Assembly (NCBI GenBank): GCA_038253325.1
Contig: JBBSHE010000006.1
Span: 31,724 to 95,723, forward strand
Origin: JBBSHE01 sp038253325
Lineage (GTDB): Bacteria > Actinomycetota > Actinomycetes > Propionibacteriales > Nocardioidaceae
Reading direction: 5' to 3'
Length of the DNA stretch: 64,000 nt
Shown: positions 7,979 to 18,747 of the stretch, one piece after another
Layout of the letters: the number at the start of each line of letters is the position of its first letter
Position numbering within the stretch: position 1 is the stretch's first letter
Position numbers and translations under genes: made by a program
The notes under the pieces: model-generated
Database searches by the model: none
The model's input: only the letters and a program-made list of their open reading frames with translations
What the model was told of the DNA's origin: nothing

Positions 7979-8054
7979 AGTTTTGCGTAGTTCCGGGGCA
8001 TGCTGGCGTTCTGACGTGCCCCGCAAGTACGCAAAAACTCGTCGCCGGTCCGCG
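7979..8054. repeat. palindromic repeat family A, copy 2
   Basis: Second copy, in direct orientation, of the 77-base unit at 7221-7297, differing by one deleted T in the first run and a few substitutions. The arms again pair (GGGGCATG against CGTGCCCC, GCGTA against TACGC), with the identical 12-base loop. It lies 10 bases beyond the stop of the MBL-fold gene and upstream of the HIT gene, a plausible terminator position. Confidence 0.88.
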
Positions 8055-8063
8055 GATCGGGAC

Positions 8064-8714
8064 CTACCACCCGCGGGCGCGCCACTCGTCGAGATGGGGA
8101 CGCTCATTGCCGAGGGTCGTGTCGTCGCCGTGGCCGGGGTACACCCAGGTCTCGTCGGGGAGCCGGGCGAACACCTTGTGCTCGACATCGTTGAGGAGCG
8201 ACGCGAAGTCCACGGCCGACCACGTCTTGCCGACCCCGCCGGGGAACAGCGAGTCGCCCGTCCAAAGGTGGACCGCCCCATGCGGGTCGTCGTACCAGAG
8301 CGCGATCGAACCGGGTGTGTGCCCGACGAGGTGGATCACCTGCAGCGGGCACTCCCCGACATGGATCAGGTCACCGTCCGACACCCGCCGGTTCGTGCCG
8401 ACCGGGATCGCCTCGGCGTCATCTGCCCCGGCAGCCGTCTCGGCGCCGGTTGCGTCGACCACGGCTCGCAGCGCCTGCCAGTGGTCGCCGTGCCGATGGG
8501 TTGTCACGATCTGACGGAGGCTGCCGTCGGGGATGAGCTTCAGCAACGCATCGGGCTCCGCCGCGGCGTCGATCAGAAGCGACGCGCCGGTCTTCCGGCA
8601 GGTCAGCACGTACGCGTTGTTGTCCATCGACCCGACCGACGCCTTGGTGATGCTGAGGTCGGTCAGCTCGTGAACACCGGGTGACCCGGGTCGGACCTTG
8701 CCGGTGTACGTCAT
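8064..8714 (-). CDS. MBL-fold metallo-hydrolase (glyoxalase II-like)
   Basis: 216-residue metallo-beta-lactamase-fold hydrolase with the zinc motif THRHGDH (His73, His75, Asp77, His78), a distal GHTPGSIA and TGDSLFPGG (Asp ligand), and a late His in YPGHGDD. The family includes hydroxyacylglutathione hydrolases and their mycothiol analogues. It follows the mycothiol-dependent maleylpyruvate isomerase-type gene by 21 bases on the same strand, suggesting thioester or S-conjugate hydrolysis in mycothiol metabolism. That role is inferred. Confidence 0.88.
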   Translation of the reverse strand: MTYTGKVRPGSPGVHELTDLSITKASVGSMDNNAYVLTCRKTGASLLIDAAAEPDALLKLIPDGSLRQIVTTHRHGDHWQALRAVVDATGAETAAGADDAEAIPVGTNRRVSDGDLIHVGECPLQVIHLVGHTPGSIALWYDDPHGAVHLWTGDSLFPGGVGKTWSAVDFASLLNDVEHKVFARLPDETWVYPGHGDDTTLGNERPHLDEWRARGW

Positions 8715-8735
8715 CGTTCCTCCATTCGGTGCGGG

Positions 8736-9449
8736 TCAGCGCCAGGGGCCGAGCTTGGGCAGGATGCCGCCGTCGGCATGCAGGCCGGTCCCGTCGGTGC
8801 GGCCGACCAGCCAGGCCAGCAACGCCGGCGGTGGACCGGTGATGACCTGCGCGCCGTCCCCGACCCTCCAGGTCCGGTCGTCCTCGACGGAACGCAACGT
8901 GAGCCCCGGGGTGTCCGGTCGTGCAGAGAAGTCGCCGCACGCACGGCTCAGCAGGCTCTCGACGAACGGTTCCGGCCAATGCGCGGGCGTGTAGTCGAGA
9001 TCCAGATCGACATTGTGCACCTCGATCTCGCCGAAGCGGAGCGCGGGAATCATCGACGCCGGGATTTCGTTGCCGTCTCTGCCGAACCGGATCCTGAACG
9101 TCCAGTCGGTTTCCGACATGGCGCCCAGGGCGTCGAGCAGGCGTTGCTGGGAGTCGCGGAGGTCGGCGGTGAGCTCTGCGACCGGTCGGGTCGATCCGGC
9201 CTCGATGTCGGCGGCGCGTTTGTCGCGGCTCTCGTACATCGGGGTCTCGACTCCGGTCCGCGCCCAGGTCAGCAGGTTGACCAGGCCGTCCGCATTGCGG
9301 GCAACGTGGGTGAGAACGTGTCCTCTGGTCCAGCTCGGGAGCAGGCTGGGCTCTCGAGCGTCCTCGTCGGTGAGGCCGTCGATCGTGTGCAGCAGGGAGT
9401 CGTGGGAGCTGACGACCGACTCGATGTCGGCGGCTACGTCTACGGTCAT
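8736..9449 (-). CDS. maleylpyruvate isomerase family mycothiol-dependent enzyme
   Basis: 237-residue DinB-fold protein with an MDMPI N-terminal domain: SWTRGHVLTHVARNADGL (about 42-59, with the metal-binding His pair) and FGEIEVHNVDLDLDY (about 160-174). The C-terminal part (about 185-237) is the usual MDMPI C-terminal domain. Family members use mycothiol as a thiol cofactor, e.g. for maleylpyruvate isomerisation, but many have unknown substrates. The ATG at 9449 (MTVDVAAD) gives the standard length; the frame extends further upstream without support. It diverges from uvrA and shares its 5' region with the LexA box. Confidence 0.85.
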   Translation of the reverse strand: MTVDVAADIESVVSSHDSLLHTIDGLTDEDAREPSLLPSWTRGHVLTHVARNADGLVNLLTWARTGVETPMYESRDKRAADIEAGSTRPVAELTADLRDSQQRLLDALGAMSETDWTFRIRFGRDGNEIPASMIPALRFGEIEVHNVDLDLDYTPAHWPEPFVESLLSRACGDFSARPDTPGLTLRSVEDDRTWRVGDGAQVITGPPPALLAWLVGRTDGTGLHADGGILPKLGPWR

Positions 9450-9520
9450 GGGGACGAACCTACCGTCGCGACAGATTCGGCGGCCGCGGCGTCGGCGGGG
9501 ACGAACGTTGAGTAGGATAA

Positions 9521-9534
9521 CGAACATGTGTTCG
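9521..9534. promoter_or_regulatory. LexA/SOS box upstream of uvrA
   Basis: CGAACATGTGTTCG is a perfect inverted repeat matching the actinobacterial SOS box (CGAAC-N4-GTTCG). It lies 32 bases before the uvrA GTG and just after a -10-like TAGGAT (9513-9518), so bound LexA would cover the transcription start. The divergent gene starts at 9449, so its promoter may also be affected. Confidence 0.88.
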
Positions 9535-9565
9535 AACGGGCCGGAACGAGGGCAGAGGACGCTGA

Positions 9566-12526
<2,961 letters not shown>

Positions 12527-12563
12527 CGTCGGACGGCGACTCCGTTCGACGCCATGAGTCCGC

Positions 12564-12583
12564 GATGAGAGTTCGATGAGAGT
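12564..12583 (+). promoter_or_regulatory. 11-base-period direct repeat, possible response-regulator site
   Basis: GATGAGAGT occurs at 12564-12572 and again at 12575-12583, an 11-base period, about 95 bases before the Rieske lipoprotein start. Tandem direct repeats with 11-base spacing are typical of OmpR/PhoP-type sites. Only two units are seen and no consensus is matched, so this is tentative. Confidence 0.3.
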
Positions 12584-12676
12584 CACCACATCAATCTTTC
12601 AACCAGCGTCGCGGGCTCATAGGCTCGTCCGAGAACGGCGTCATCGACGCGTCGACCATCCACGGAGGAACTCACC

Positions 12677-13186
12677 ATGACCGCCCGGCTCCCGGCTCCC
12701 GACCACGACAGCCGCCCGACGTTTCCCCGGCGGACCGTGATCCAGGGTGCGGCGATCGCCGCCGCCGCCGTCCCGCTGGCGGCCTGCGGTTCGAGCTCGA
12801 GCTCAAACGACAAGTCGCCACGTTCGCCCGGCTCCGATCCGTCGAACGGATCACCGTCGTCGGCCGGTGGCTCTTCGTCGTCGGCGGGCGGGTCGAACGC
12901 CGCGGCGCTGACCTCGACCAGCGACATCCCTCAGGGCGGCGGCAAGATCTTCGACAGTCAGAAGGTCGTGGTGACGCAACCGAAGGCCGGGTCGTTCAAG
13001 TGCTTCACCGCGGTTTGCACCCATCAGGGTTGCATCGTCGCCACGGTCTCGGGCGGCACGATCAACTGCGGTTGCCACGGCAGCATGTACAACATTGCGA
13101 CCGGGGCTGTGGTCGGCGGTCCGGCGCCCGCGCCGTTGGCGCCCGTCACGATCGACGTGACCGGCAACGAGATCTCCCTGGCCTGA
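12677..13186 (+). CDS. Rieske 2Fe-2S lipoprotein, exported
   Basis: 169-residue exported Rieske protein. The N terminus has a twin-arginine-like RRTVIQG (18-24), a hydrophobic stretch and a lipobox LAAC (Cys37), then a Ser/Gly/Pro-rich linker (38-75). The Rieske ligands are Cys114-Thr-His116 and Cys131-x2-His134, with Cys119 and Cys133 positioned for the stabilising disulfide. Tat export fits a cofactor inserted before secretion. It has no visible membrane or catalytic partner except the cupredoxin gene 62 bases downstream, so it is probably a small extracytoplasmic electron carrier. ATG 12677 has GGAGGA upstream. Confidence 0.92.
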   Translation: MTARLPAPDHDSRPTFPRRTVIQGAAIAAAAVPLAACGSSSSSNDKSPRSPGSDPSNGSPSSAGGSSSSAGGSNAAALTSTSDIPQGGGKIFDSQKVVVTQPKAGSFKCFTAVCTHQGCIVATVSGGTINCGCHGSMYNIATGAVVGGPAPAPLAPVTIDVTGNEISLA

Positions 13187-13248
13187 GTCCGGGGGTAGGC
13201 TCCGTGCTCCCTCGTACCCACAATCCACCATCAGAAGGGCGGGTAGCG

Positions 13249-13725
13249 ATGTCCGGAACCGATACTCGGAGCCGACGACAGATCGACGGGTGCCGGGTCG
13301 GCTTGCGCGCCGCACCCACCTCCCGGTTGGGCCGCACGACTGGTCTGCTTCTCGGTGCGGCCGCCGTGGTCGTGACCGCTGCCGCGTGCGGCGGGGGTGG
13401 TGGCGATGGCTCCTCGAATCCTCCACCGAGCGGCTCATCGGGCGGCGGGAAGACCGTCGCGGTGACGGAGACCGAGTTCAAGATCGCGCTCGACAAGACG
13501 ACCTTCGCGCCCGGCTCCTACAACTTCGTGGTGGACGACAAGGGGCACACGACGCACGCGCTGACGATCAAGGGTCCCGGGCTGGGAGAGAAATCGAGTA
13601 CGACGCTGTCCGCGGGCCAGTCCGCAACGCTGACCGTGACGTTGCAGAAGGGGACCTACGAGCTGTACTGCCCTGTCGACGGGCACAAGCAGCAGGGTAT
13701 GGACACCCACATCACCGTCGGCTGA
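13249..13725 (+). CDS. cupredoxin-domain lipoprotein
   Basis: 158-residue lipoprotein with a hydrophobic N-terminal segment (32-46), lipobox ending at Cys47, a Gly/Ser/Pro linker and a plastocyanin-like domain (about 68-158). Probable type 1 copper ligands are His103, Cys141, His146 and Met151 (in YELYCPVDGHKQQGM). It would carry single electrons on the outer face of the membrane. Paired with the Rieske lipoprotein upstream, it suggests a short extracellular redox relay. Start is ATG 13249, preceded by a GAAGGGCGGG purine-rich site. Confidence 0.9.
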   Translation: MSGTDTRSRRQIDGCRVGLRAAPTSRLGRTTGLLLGAAAVVVTAAACGGGGGDGSSNPPPSGSSGGGKTVAVTETEFKIALDKTTFAPGSYNFVVDDKGHTTHALTIKGPGLGEKSSTTLSAGQSATLTVTLQKGTYELYCPVDGHKQQGMDTHITVG

Positions 13726-13761
13726 CGAAACCGTGCGGGCGGGCTCACCCAAACCGACGGG

Positions 13762-14307
13762 TCAGTCCTCGGCGAAGGCTGCGACGGCCTTGGCACAGAA
13801 GGCCGGTAGGTCGTCGGGCTTGCGGCTGGTGATCAGATTGCCGTCGACCACCACTTCATCGTCCGTCCACGTTGCTCCGGCGTTCTGAAGGTCGGTACGC
13901 AGGCTCGGCCACGACGTCACCGACCGGCCGCGCACGACATCTGCCTCGACGAGCGTCCAGGGCGCATGACAGATTGCGGCGACCGGTTTGCCGGACTCGA
14001 CGAACGCCTTGATGAAGTCGACGGCATTCTCGTCGAGTCGAAGCGCGTCGGGGTTCGCCACTCCGCCCGGCAGCACGAGCCCGTCGTAGTCATCGACCAG
14101 TGCGGAGTCGAACGTCTCGTCGACGTCGAACGTGTCAGCCTTGTCGAGGTGGTCGAACCCCTGCACCTTGCCGGATTCCGGAGCGATCAGCTTCGGAGTG
14201 CCACCGGCCTCCTCCACGGCATTCCACGGATCGGTCAGCTCGATCTGCTCGACGCCTTCGTTCGCGACGGCGAACGCGATCGTCTTGTCCGAAAGCCGGC
14301 TGCTCAT
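13762..14307 (-). CDS. DJ-1/PfpI family protein
   Basis: 181-residue class I glutamine amidotransferase-like protein of the PfpI/YhbO group. The nucleophile elbow AICHAPW places the conserved Cys at 113 with His114, and GLVLPGG (77-82) is the usual preceding strand-loop. Members act as deglycases or glyoxalases or respond to stress; the chemistry is debated. ATG 14307 (MSSRLSDK) follows a GAGAGGA ribosome site. It converges with the cupredoxin gene and has no operon partner. Confidence 0.92.
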   Translation of the reverse strand: MSSRLSDKTIAFAVANEGVEQIELTDPWNAVEEAGGTPKLIAPESGKVQGFDHLDKADTFDVDETFDSALVDDYDGLVLPGGVANPDALRLDENAVDFIKAFVESGKPVAAICHAPWTLVEADVVRGRSVTSWPSLRTDLQNAGATWTDDEVVVDGNLITSRKPDDLPAFCAKAVAAFAED

Positions 14308-14433
14308 GCTCTGTCCTCTCGTTGGCATCGTGCGTGCTGTGACTACCCGCGAAACGCCCCTTCAAACCACGTCACAGTGCTCCGAGCCGACGCCTTGCTG
14401 CTGTACAGATCGGTTGCGAGATCGGAGCCTTGG

Positions 14434-15747
14434 CTACGACCTGACCGACGGCTCTAGCAGGCCGGCGACGGCCAGTTCGCGGTAGGACTCGTCGCGGCGG
14501 CACTGGCGTCGGTCGAGACGGCGGTCGATGAGCCGGCAGGCGTCTGGGTACCGTTCCGCCGCGAGCAGGGCCGCGATCTCGGTGTCCTCGACGACCTCGC
14601 GTTGGGCGTCGCTGCCGCCGAGCCGCCACAGCGACGTACGCAGGTCGCCGAGCCGATCAGCGGCGGGGCCCGGTCTGCCGACGGCGAGCAGTCGCAGCGC
14701 CGCGGCCAGCGGCGAGATGACCTGCCGATAGGTCGGGTCCGGGTGACGGGCCGACCAGCGCTCGAGACGTTCGAGCGCGCTCGTGTCCTGTGCTGCACAC
14801 AACGTGACCGCGGCATGCAGGGCCATGAATGCGGTTGGAGGAGTGTGTAGGAGCCCGTCGTCGATCCCGGCCATCACCTCGTGAACGGTCGGAACATCGG
14901 ACGCGTCGGGACTGATCGCCCATCGCCAGAGCAGCGAGCAGGAGTCGACCAGCGCGCGACATCCGGTCGACCTGCTGGGTGCGAGCTCCCCTGAGTAGCG
15001 ACGCCGGACCGCCTCATAGTCGCCCATCGAGAGCTCGTGGAGCCCGGCGTGCCAGGCGAAGTGTGTAAGGTTGTCGGCCGTCACACCAGCGTCTTGTATC
15101 CATCCGTCGAGCCAGCTGAGCCCGGCCGCGTGGTCTCCTGTCTCGTAGTGGACGTGGGTGCGGGCGTGGACGGAGTGCCCGGCCGCGGGGTCGCGCTCGA
15201 GTGAGGCGCAGGCGAGCGTCATCGCCTCCTCCCAGCGGCCTTGTTCCTGGCGGACGAACGCCAGCAGGCCCGTGTACCAGGTGTCGTCGGTGTACGCGGG
15301 CTGCGCGCGTTCGACGATTGCCCAGGACTCCGCGGGCACGGCGGTGACACCGGCGAACGCGATGGTCGGCACCGCGACGGACAGCAGCAGGGCGTCGCGA
15401 GGGTAGCTGGCAAGGTGTTGGATCAGCGGAGCCGGGTCACCGTGGATGTGGGCGGTGATCGCGTGCACATGGCTACGTTCACGCTGCTGGGCGCGCGGTG
15501 CATGCCGCGCCGCCGCCCGCAGGCGGGACTCGATGTCGACCGGCGCACAAAACTCGTGCCCGAGCAGGGCCAAGGTGGCGTGGCCGACCGCGAACGTCGG
15601 GTCCAGGGCCACTGACTCGGCGACACCGGCCAATCCGCCCGTGTGTACCCGGAGCAGGTTGCGCACGCCCCGGTTGTACGCCGTGCCGGCCGCCGGCGAC
15701 GTCGTCAGCCGCAGGTCGTACAGGTCACGCACCGTCGAACCCGCCAT
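14434..15747 (-). CDS. tetratricopeptide (TTC38-like) protein
   Basis: 437-residue cytoplasmic alpha-helical protein resembling the TTC38 group: repeated helix pairs such as AVGHATLALLGHEF, WYTGLLAFVRQEQGRWEEAM and GHSVHARTHVHYETGD. These read as degenerate TPR units across the whole length. No catalytic motif or membrane segment is seen. It is probably a scaffold or protein-binding module; the role is unknown. ATG 15747 is supported by ACGGAGG 8 bases upstream. It diverges from uvrC with a 124-base gap. Confidence 0.75.
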   Translation of the reverse strand: MAGSTVRDLYDLRLTTSPAAGTAYNRGVRNLLRVHTGGLAGVAESVALDPTFAVGHATLALLGHEFCAPVDIESRLRAAARHAPRAQQRERSHVHAITAHIHGDPAPLIQHLASYPRDALLLSVAVPTIAFAGVTAVPAESWAIVERAQPAYTDDTWYTGLLAFVRQEQGRWEEAMTLACASLERDPAAGHSVHARTHVHYETGDHAAGLSWLDGWIQDAGVTADNLTHFAWHAGLHELSMGDYEAVRRRYSGELAPSRSTGCRALVDSCSLLWRWAISPDASDVPTVHEVMAGIDDGLLHTPPTAFMALHAAVTLCAAQDTSALERLERWSARHPDPTYRQVISPLAAALRLLAVGRPGPAADRLGDLRTSLWRLGGSDAQREVVEDTEIAALLAAERYPDACRLIDRRLDRRQCRRDESYRELAVAGLLEPSVRS

Positions 15748-15859
15748 ACCGACATCCTCCGTGATCTGCCGTCCCGGCATCTGCCGGTACCGCCTTCGAA
15801 GTCTACAAACTGAGGTGGGGGACAGGGAAACACCGGAACCGGTCGCGTGCGCGTGGTCG

Positions 15860-15865
15860 TAGGCT
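15860..15865 (+). promoter_or_regulatory. -10 element of uvrC (leaderless)
   Basis: TAGGCT lies exactly six bases before the uvrC GTG, so the predicted transcript begins at the start codon. No ribosome binding site precedes the start, consistent with a leaderless mRNA. Confidence 0.55.
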
Positions 15866-15871
15866 TGGGAA

Positions 15872-17881
15872 GTGCCCGACCCCGCCAGTTATCGTCCCGC
15901 GCCCGGGGCGATCCCGGACCAGCCGGGCGTATACCGCTTCCGAGATCCCCAGGGTCGGGTCATCTACGTCGGCAAGGCGATCAGCCTCCGCTCCCGCCTG
16001 TCGTCGTACTTCCAGGACCAGGCGAACCTGCATCCGCGTACGGCAACCATGGTGACCAGCGCGGCGAAGGTGGAGTGGACCGTGGTCCGCAACGAGGTCG
16101 AGGCTTTGCAGCTCGAGTACTCCTGGATCAAGGAGTACGACCCGCGGTTCAACGTGAAGTACCGCGACGACAAGTCGTACCCCTGGCTGGCGGTCACCCT
16201 CAACGAGGAGTACCCGAGGGTGCTGGTGATGCGCGGACCCAAGCGCAAAGGAGTCCGCTACTTCGGCCCGTACTCGCATGCCTGGGCGATCCGGGAGACG
16301 GTCGACCTGCTGCTGCGGGTGTTCCCGCTGCGGTCGTGCTCGCAGGGAGTGTTCCGGCGCAGCCGCCAGATCGGGAGGCCGTGCCTTCTCGGCTATATCG
16401 GCAAGTGTGCGGCGCCGTGCGTGGACCGCGTCTCGGCCGAGGACCATCGGGTGATCGCGGACGACTTCTGCGCGTTCGTGTCCGGTCAGACGAACCACTT
16501 CCTGCGACGACTCGAGAACCAGATGCGGCAAGCGTCCGACGAGCTCGACTTCGAGCGGGCCGCCCGGCTGCGTGACGACATCGCGGCGTTGCGCCGTGCG
16601 ACCGAGCAGAACGCGGTGGTGCTCGGTGACGGCACCGATGCAGACGTGATCGCGGTCGCCGAGGATCCGCTCGAGATCGCGGTCCAGGTTTTCTTCGTGC
16701 GCGGGGGACGCATCCGTGGTCAGCGTGGATGGGTCGCCGACCGGGTGGACGACGCGGAGCTACCGGAGCTGTTGAGCCGCTTTGTGATCCAGCTGTACGA
16801 CGGTGAGTCGGCAGACGGCATCCCGCGCGAGGTGCTCGTCCCAGCGATCCCCGCCGACGCGACAGCGTTGACCACCTGGTTACGGAACAGCCGAGCCGGG
16901 GGAGCGGTGTCGATCAAGGTTCCGCAGCGCGGCGACAAGCGCGCCCTGATGGAGACCGTGGCGCGCAACGCCGCAGACTCCCTGATCCAGCACAAGACGA
17001 AGCGGGCGAGCGACCTCACGACCCGGACCCGGGCACTCGAGGAGCTGACCGCGGGTCTCGACCTGTCCGAGGTCCCGCTGCGCGTCGAGTGCTACGACGT
17101 CTCGAACCTGCAAGGGACCGAGGTCGTCGCCTCGATGGTCGTCTTCGAGGACGGCTTGCCGCGCAAGAGCGACTACCGACGGTTCGTGATAAACAGCGTC
17201 GACGGCCAGAACGACGTCGCGGCGATGCACGAGACGATTACTCGCCGCTTTCGGCGCTATCTCGCGGAGCAGATCGACTCGACCGAGCCGGAGCTCGGCG
17301 GACCGAGCGAGGGCCCGGCGTTGATCGACCCGGACACGGGCAGAGCACGCAAGTTCGCCTACAAGCCAGGCCTGGTCGTCGTCGACGGCGGACCGCCCCA
17401 GGTCTCCGCCGCCCAGCGTGCCCTCGACGCATTGGGGATCGACGACATCCCGGTGTGCGGTCTCGCGAAACGTCTGGAGGAGGTGTGGTTGCCGGGAGAG
17501 GAGGATCCCGTGATCCTGCCGCGGAGCAGTGAAGGCCTGTATCTGCTTCAGCGGATCCGCGACGAGGCTCACCGGTTCGCGATCACTCACCATCGTCAGC
17601 GGCGGTCCAAGACCATGGTCGAGAGCCTGCTCGACGACGTGCCCGGGCTCGGTGAGGTTCGGCGCAAGGTCCTGCTGCGCCGTTTCGGCTCGTTGAAGAA
17701 GCTGCGCGCCGCCACGTTCGACGAGCTCGCGGAGGTGCCGGGAATGGGACCGAGGACCGCAGCGGCTCTGATGGCGGCGCTGGCGATGATCCAGCAGCCG
17801 AGCCGGCCGGCCGTGAACACGGCGACCGGCGAGATCCTGGACGAGCCGGCACCCACAACGACCGATCGGACGCCGTCGTGA
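15872..17881 (+). CDS. uvrC: excinuclease ABC subunit UvrC
   Basis: 669-residue dual-incision nuclease of excision repair. The N-terminal GIY-YIG domain shows GVY (19-21) and IYVGKA (31-36). A cysteine cluster (about 155-185), the UVR domain (ELDFERAARLRDDI, about 226-239), the RNase H-like C-terminal nuclease (VECYDVSNLQG and VVDGGPPQV, each with a metal-binding Asp) and two helix-hairpin-helix motifs (VPGLGEVRRK, VPGMGPRTAA) follow in order. The TGA overlaps the rapZ GTG (GTGA), so uvrC heads the uvrC-rapZ-yvcK-whiA operon. Confidence 0.98.
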   Translation: MPDPASYRPAPGAIPDQPGVYRFRDPQGRVIYVGKAISLRSRLSSYFQDQANLHPRTATMVTSAAKVEWTVVRNEVEALQLEYSWIKEYDPRFNVKYRDDKSYPWLAVTLNEEYPRVLVMRGPKRKGVRYFGPYSHAWAIRETVDLLLRVFPLRSCSQGVFRRSRQIGRPCLLGYIGKCAAPCVDRVSAEDHRVIADDFCAFVSGQTNHFLRRLENQMRQASDELDFERAARLRDDIAALRRATEQNAVVLGDGTDADVIAVAEDPLEIAVQVFFVRGGRIRGQRGWVADRVDDAELPELLSRFVIQLYDGESADGIPREVLVPAIPADATALTTWLRNSRAGGAVSIKVPQRGDKRALMETVARNAADSLIQHKTKRASDLTTRTRALEELTAGLDLSEVPLRVECYDVSNLQGTEVVASMVVFEDGLPRKSDYRRFVINSVDGQNDVAAMHETITRRFRRYLAEQIDSTEPELGGPSEGPALIDPDTGRARKFAYKPGLVVVDGGPPQVSAAQRALDALGIDDIPVCGLAKRLEEVWLPGEEDPVILPRSSEGLYLLQRIRDEAHRFAITHHRQRRSKTMVESLLDDVPGLGEVRRKVLLRRFGSLKKLRAATFDELAEVPGMGPRTAAALMAALAMIQQPSRPAVNTATGEILDEPAPTTTDRTPS

Positions 17882-18747
17882 GATCCTCGGCCAGTCTCGT
17901 GATCGTCACCGGCATGAGCGGTGCTGGGCGCAGCACGGCAGCGAAGGCACTCGAGGACATGGGCTGGTATGTCATCGACAACCTGCCGCCGCGGCTGCTC
18001 GGTGAGGTGACCTCGATGATCACGTCCGACGCGCTCGCCGAGGACGTCCAGGTGGCCGTGGTGGTGGACGCGCGCTCGCGGCAGTTCTTTGCGGACCTGC
18101 GTGCGGTGCTCGACGACCTTCGGTCGGGTGGGCTCCCCTCGCAGATCCTGTTCCTGGAGGCGTCAGACGACGTCCTCGTACGACGCCAGGAGGCGGCGCG
18201 GCGACCACACCCGCTGCAGCAGCAGGGTCGGCTCCTCGACGGCATCAAGCAGGAACGCGAGCTGATCCGTGAGCTCCGGGCCGACGCTGACCTGGTGGTC
18301 GATACCAGCCAGCTCAACGTGCACCAGCTCACTGCCCGCGTCAACCAGTCGTTCACCGTCACCGACGACGCCCGGCCGTACGCGACGGTCGTGTCGTTCG
18401 GGTTCAAGTACGGGATCCCGGTCGACGCAGACATGGTGCTCGACATGAGGTTCCTGCCGAACCCGTACTGGGATCCCGAGCTGCGTCACCAGACCGGTCT
18501 CGACCCCGACGTGCAGACGAACGTCCTGTCTCAGCCGGACGCCAAACAGTTCCTCGGAGACCTCGACCGGATGCTCACGACGGTCTTCGGTGGGTTCGAG
18601 CGCGAGCGCAAGGTCTTCTTCAATATCGCGATCGGGTGCACCGGGGGCAGGCACCGCAGCGTTGCGATGGCTGAGGAGGTTGCGGCCCGGATGCGTGCCC
18701 GTGGCACGGAGACGCTGGTGGTGCACCGTGACCTGGGGCGCGAATGA
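17878..18747 (+). CDS. rapZ: RNase adapter RapZ / nucleotide-binding protein YvcJ
   Basis: 289-residue P-loop protein. Walker A is GMSGAGRST (12-20), with Arg in place of the usual Lys, as is normal for actinobacterial members. The C-terminal domain has the conserved GFKYGIP (about 180), MRFLPNPYW and GCTGGRHRSV (about 244-253) typical of RapZ. In E. coli RapZ controls GlmS synthesis; in Gram-positive bacteria YvcJ binds nucleotides with an unclear role. It overlaps uvrC and yvcK by four bases each, so the three are coupled. Confidence 0.95.
   Translation: MRSSASLVIVTGMSGAGRSTAAKALEDMGWYVIDNLPPRLLGEVTSMITSDALAEDVQVAVVVDARSRQFFADLRAVLDDLRSGGLPSQILFLEASDDVLVRRQEAARRPHPLQQQGRLLDGIKQERELIRELRADADLVVDTSQLNVHQLTARVNQSFTVTDDARPYATVVSFGFKYGIPVDADMVLDMRFLPNPYWDPELRHQTGLDPDVQTNVLSQPDAKQFLGDLDRMLTTVFGGFERERKVFFNIAIGCTGGRHRSVAMAEEVAARMRARGTETLVVHRDLGRE

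Noticed and set aside
17911..17937. RapZ Walker A with Arg instead of Lys (GMSGAGRST)
   Set aside because: This is the normal form in actinobacterial RapZ/YvcJ proteins, not a lesion.
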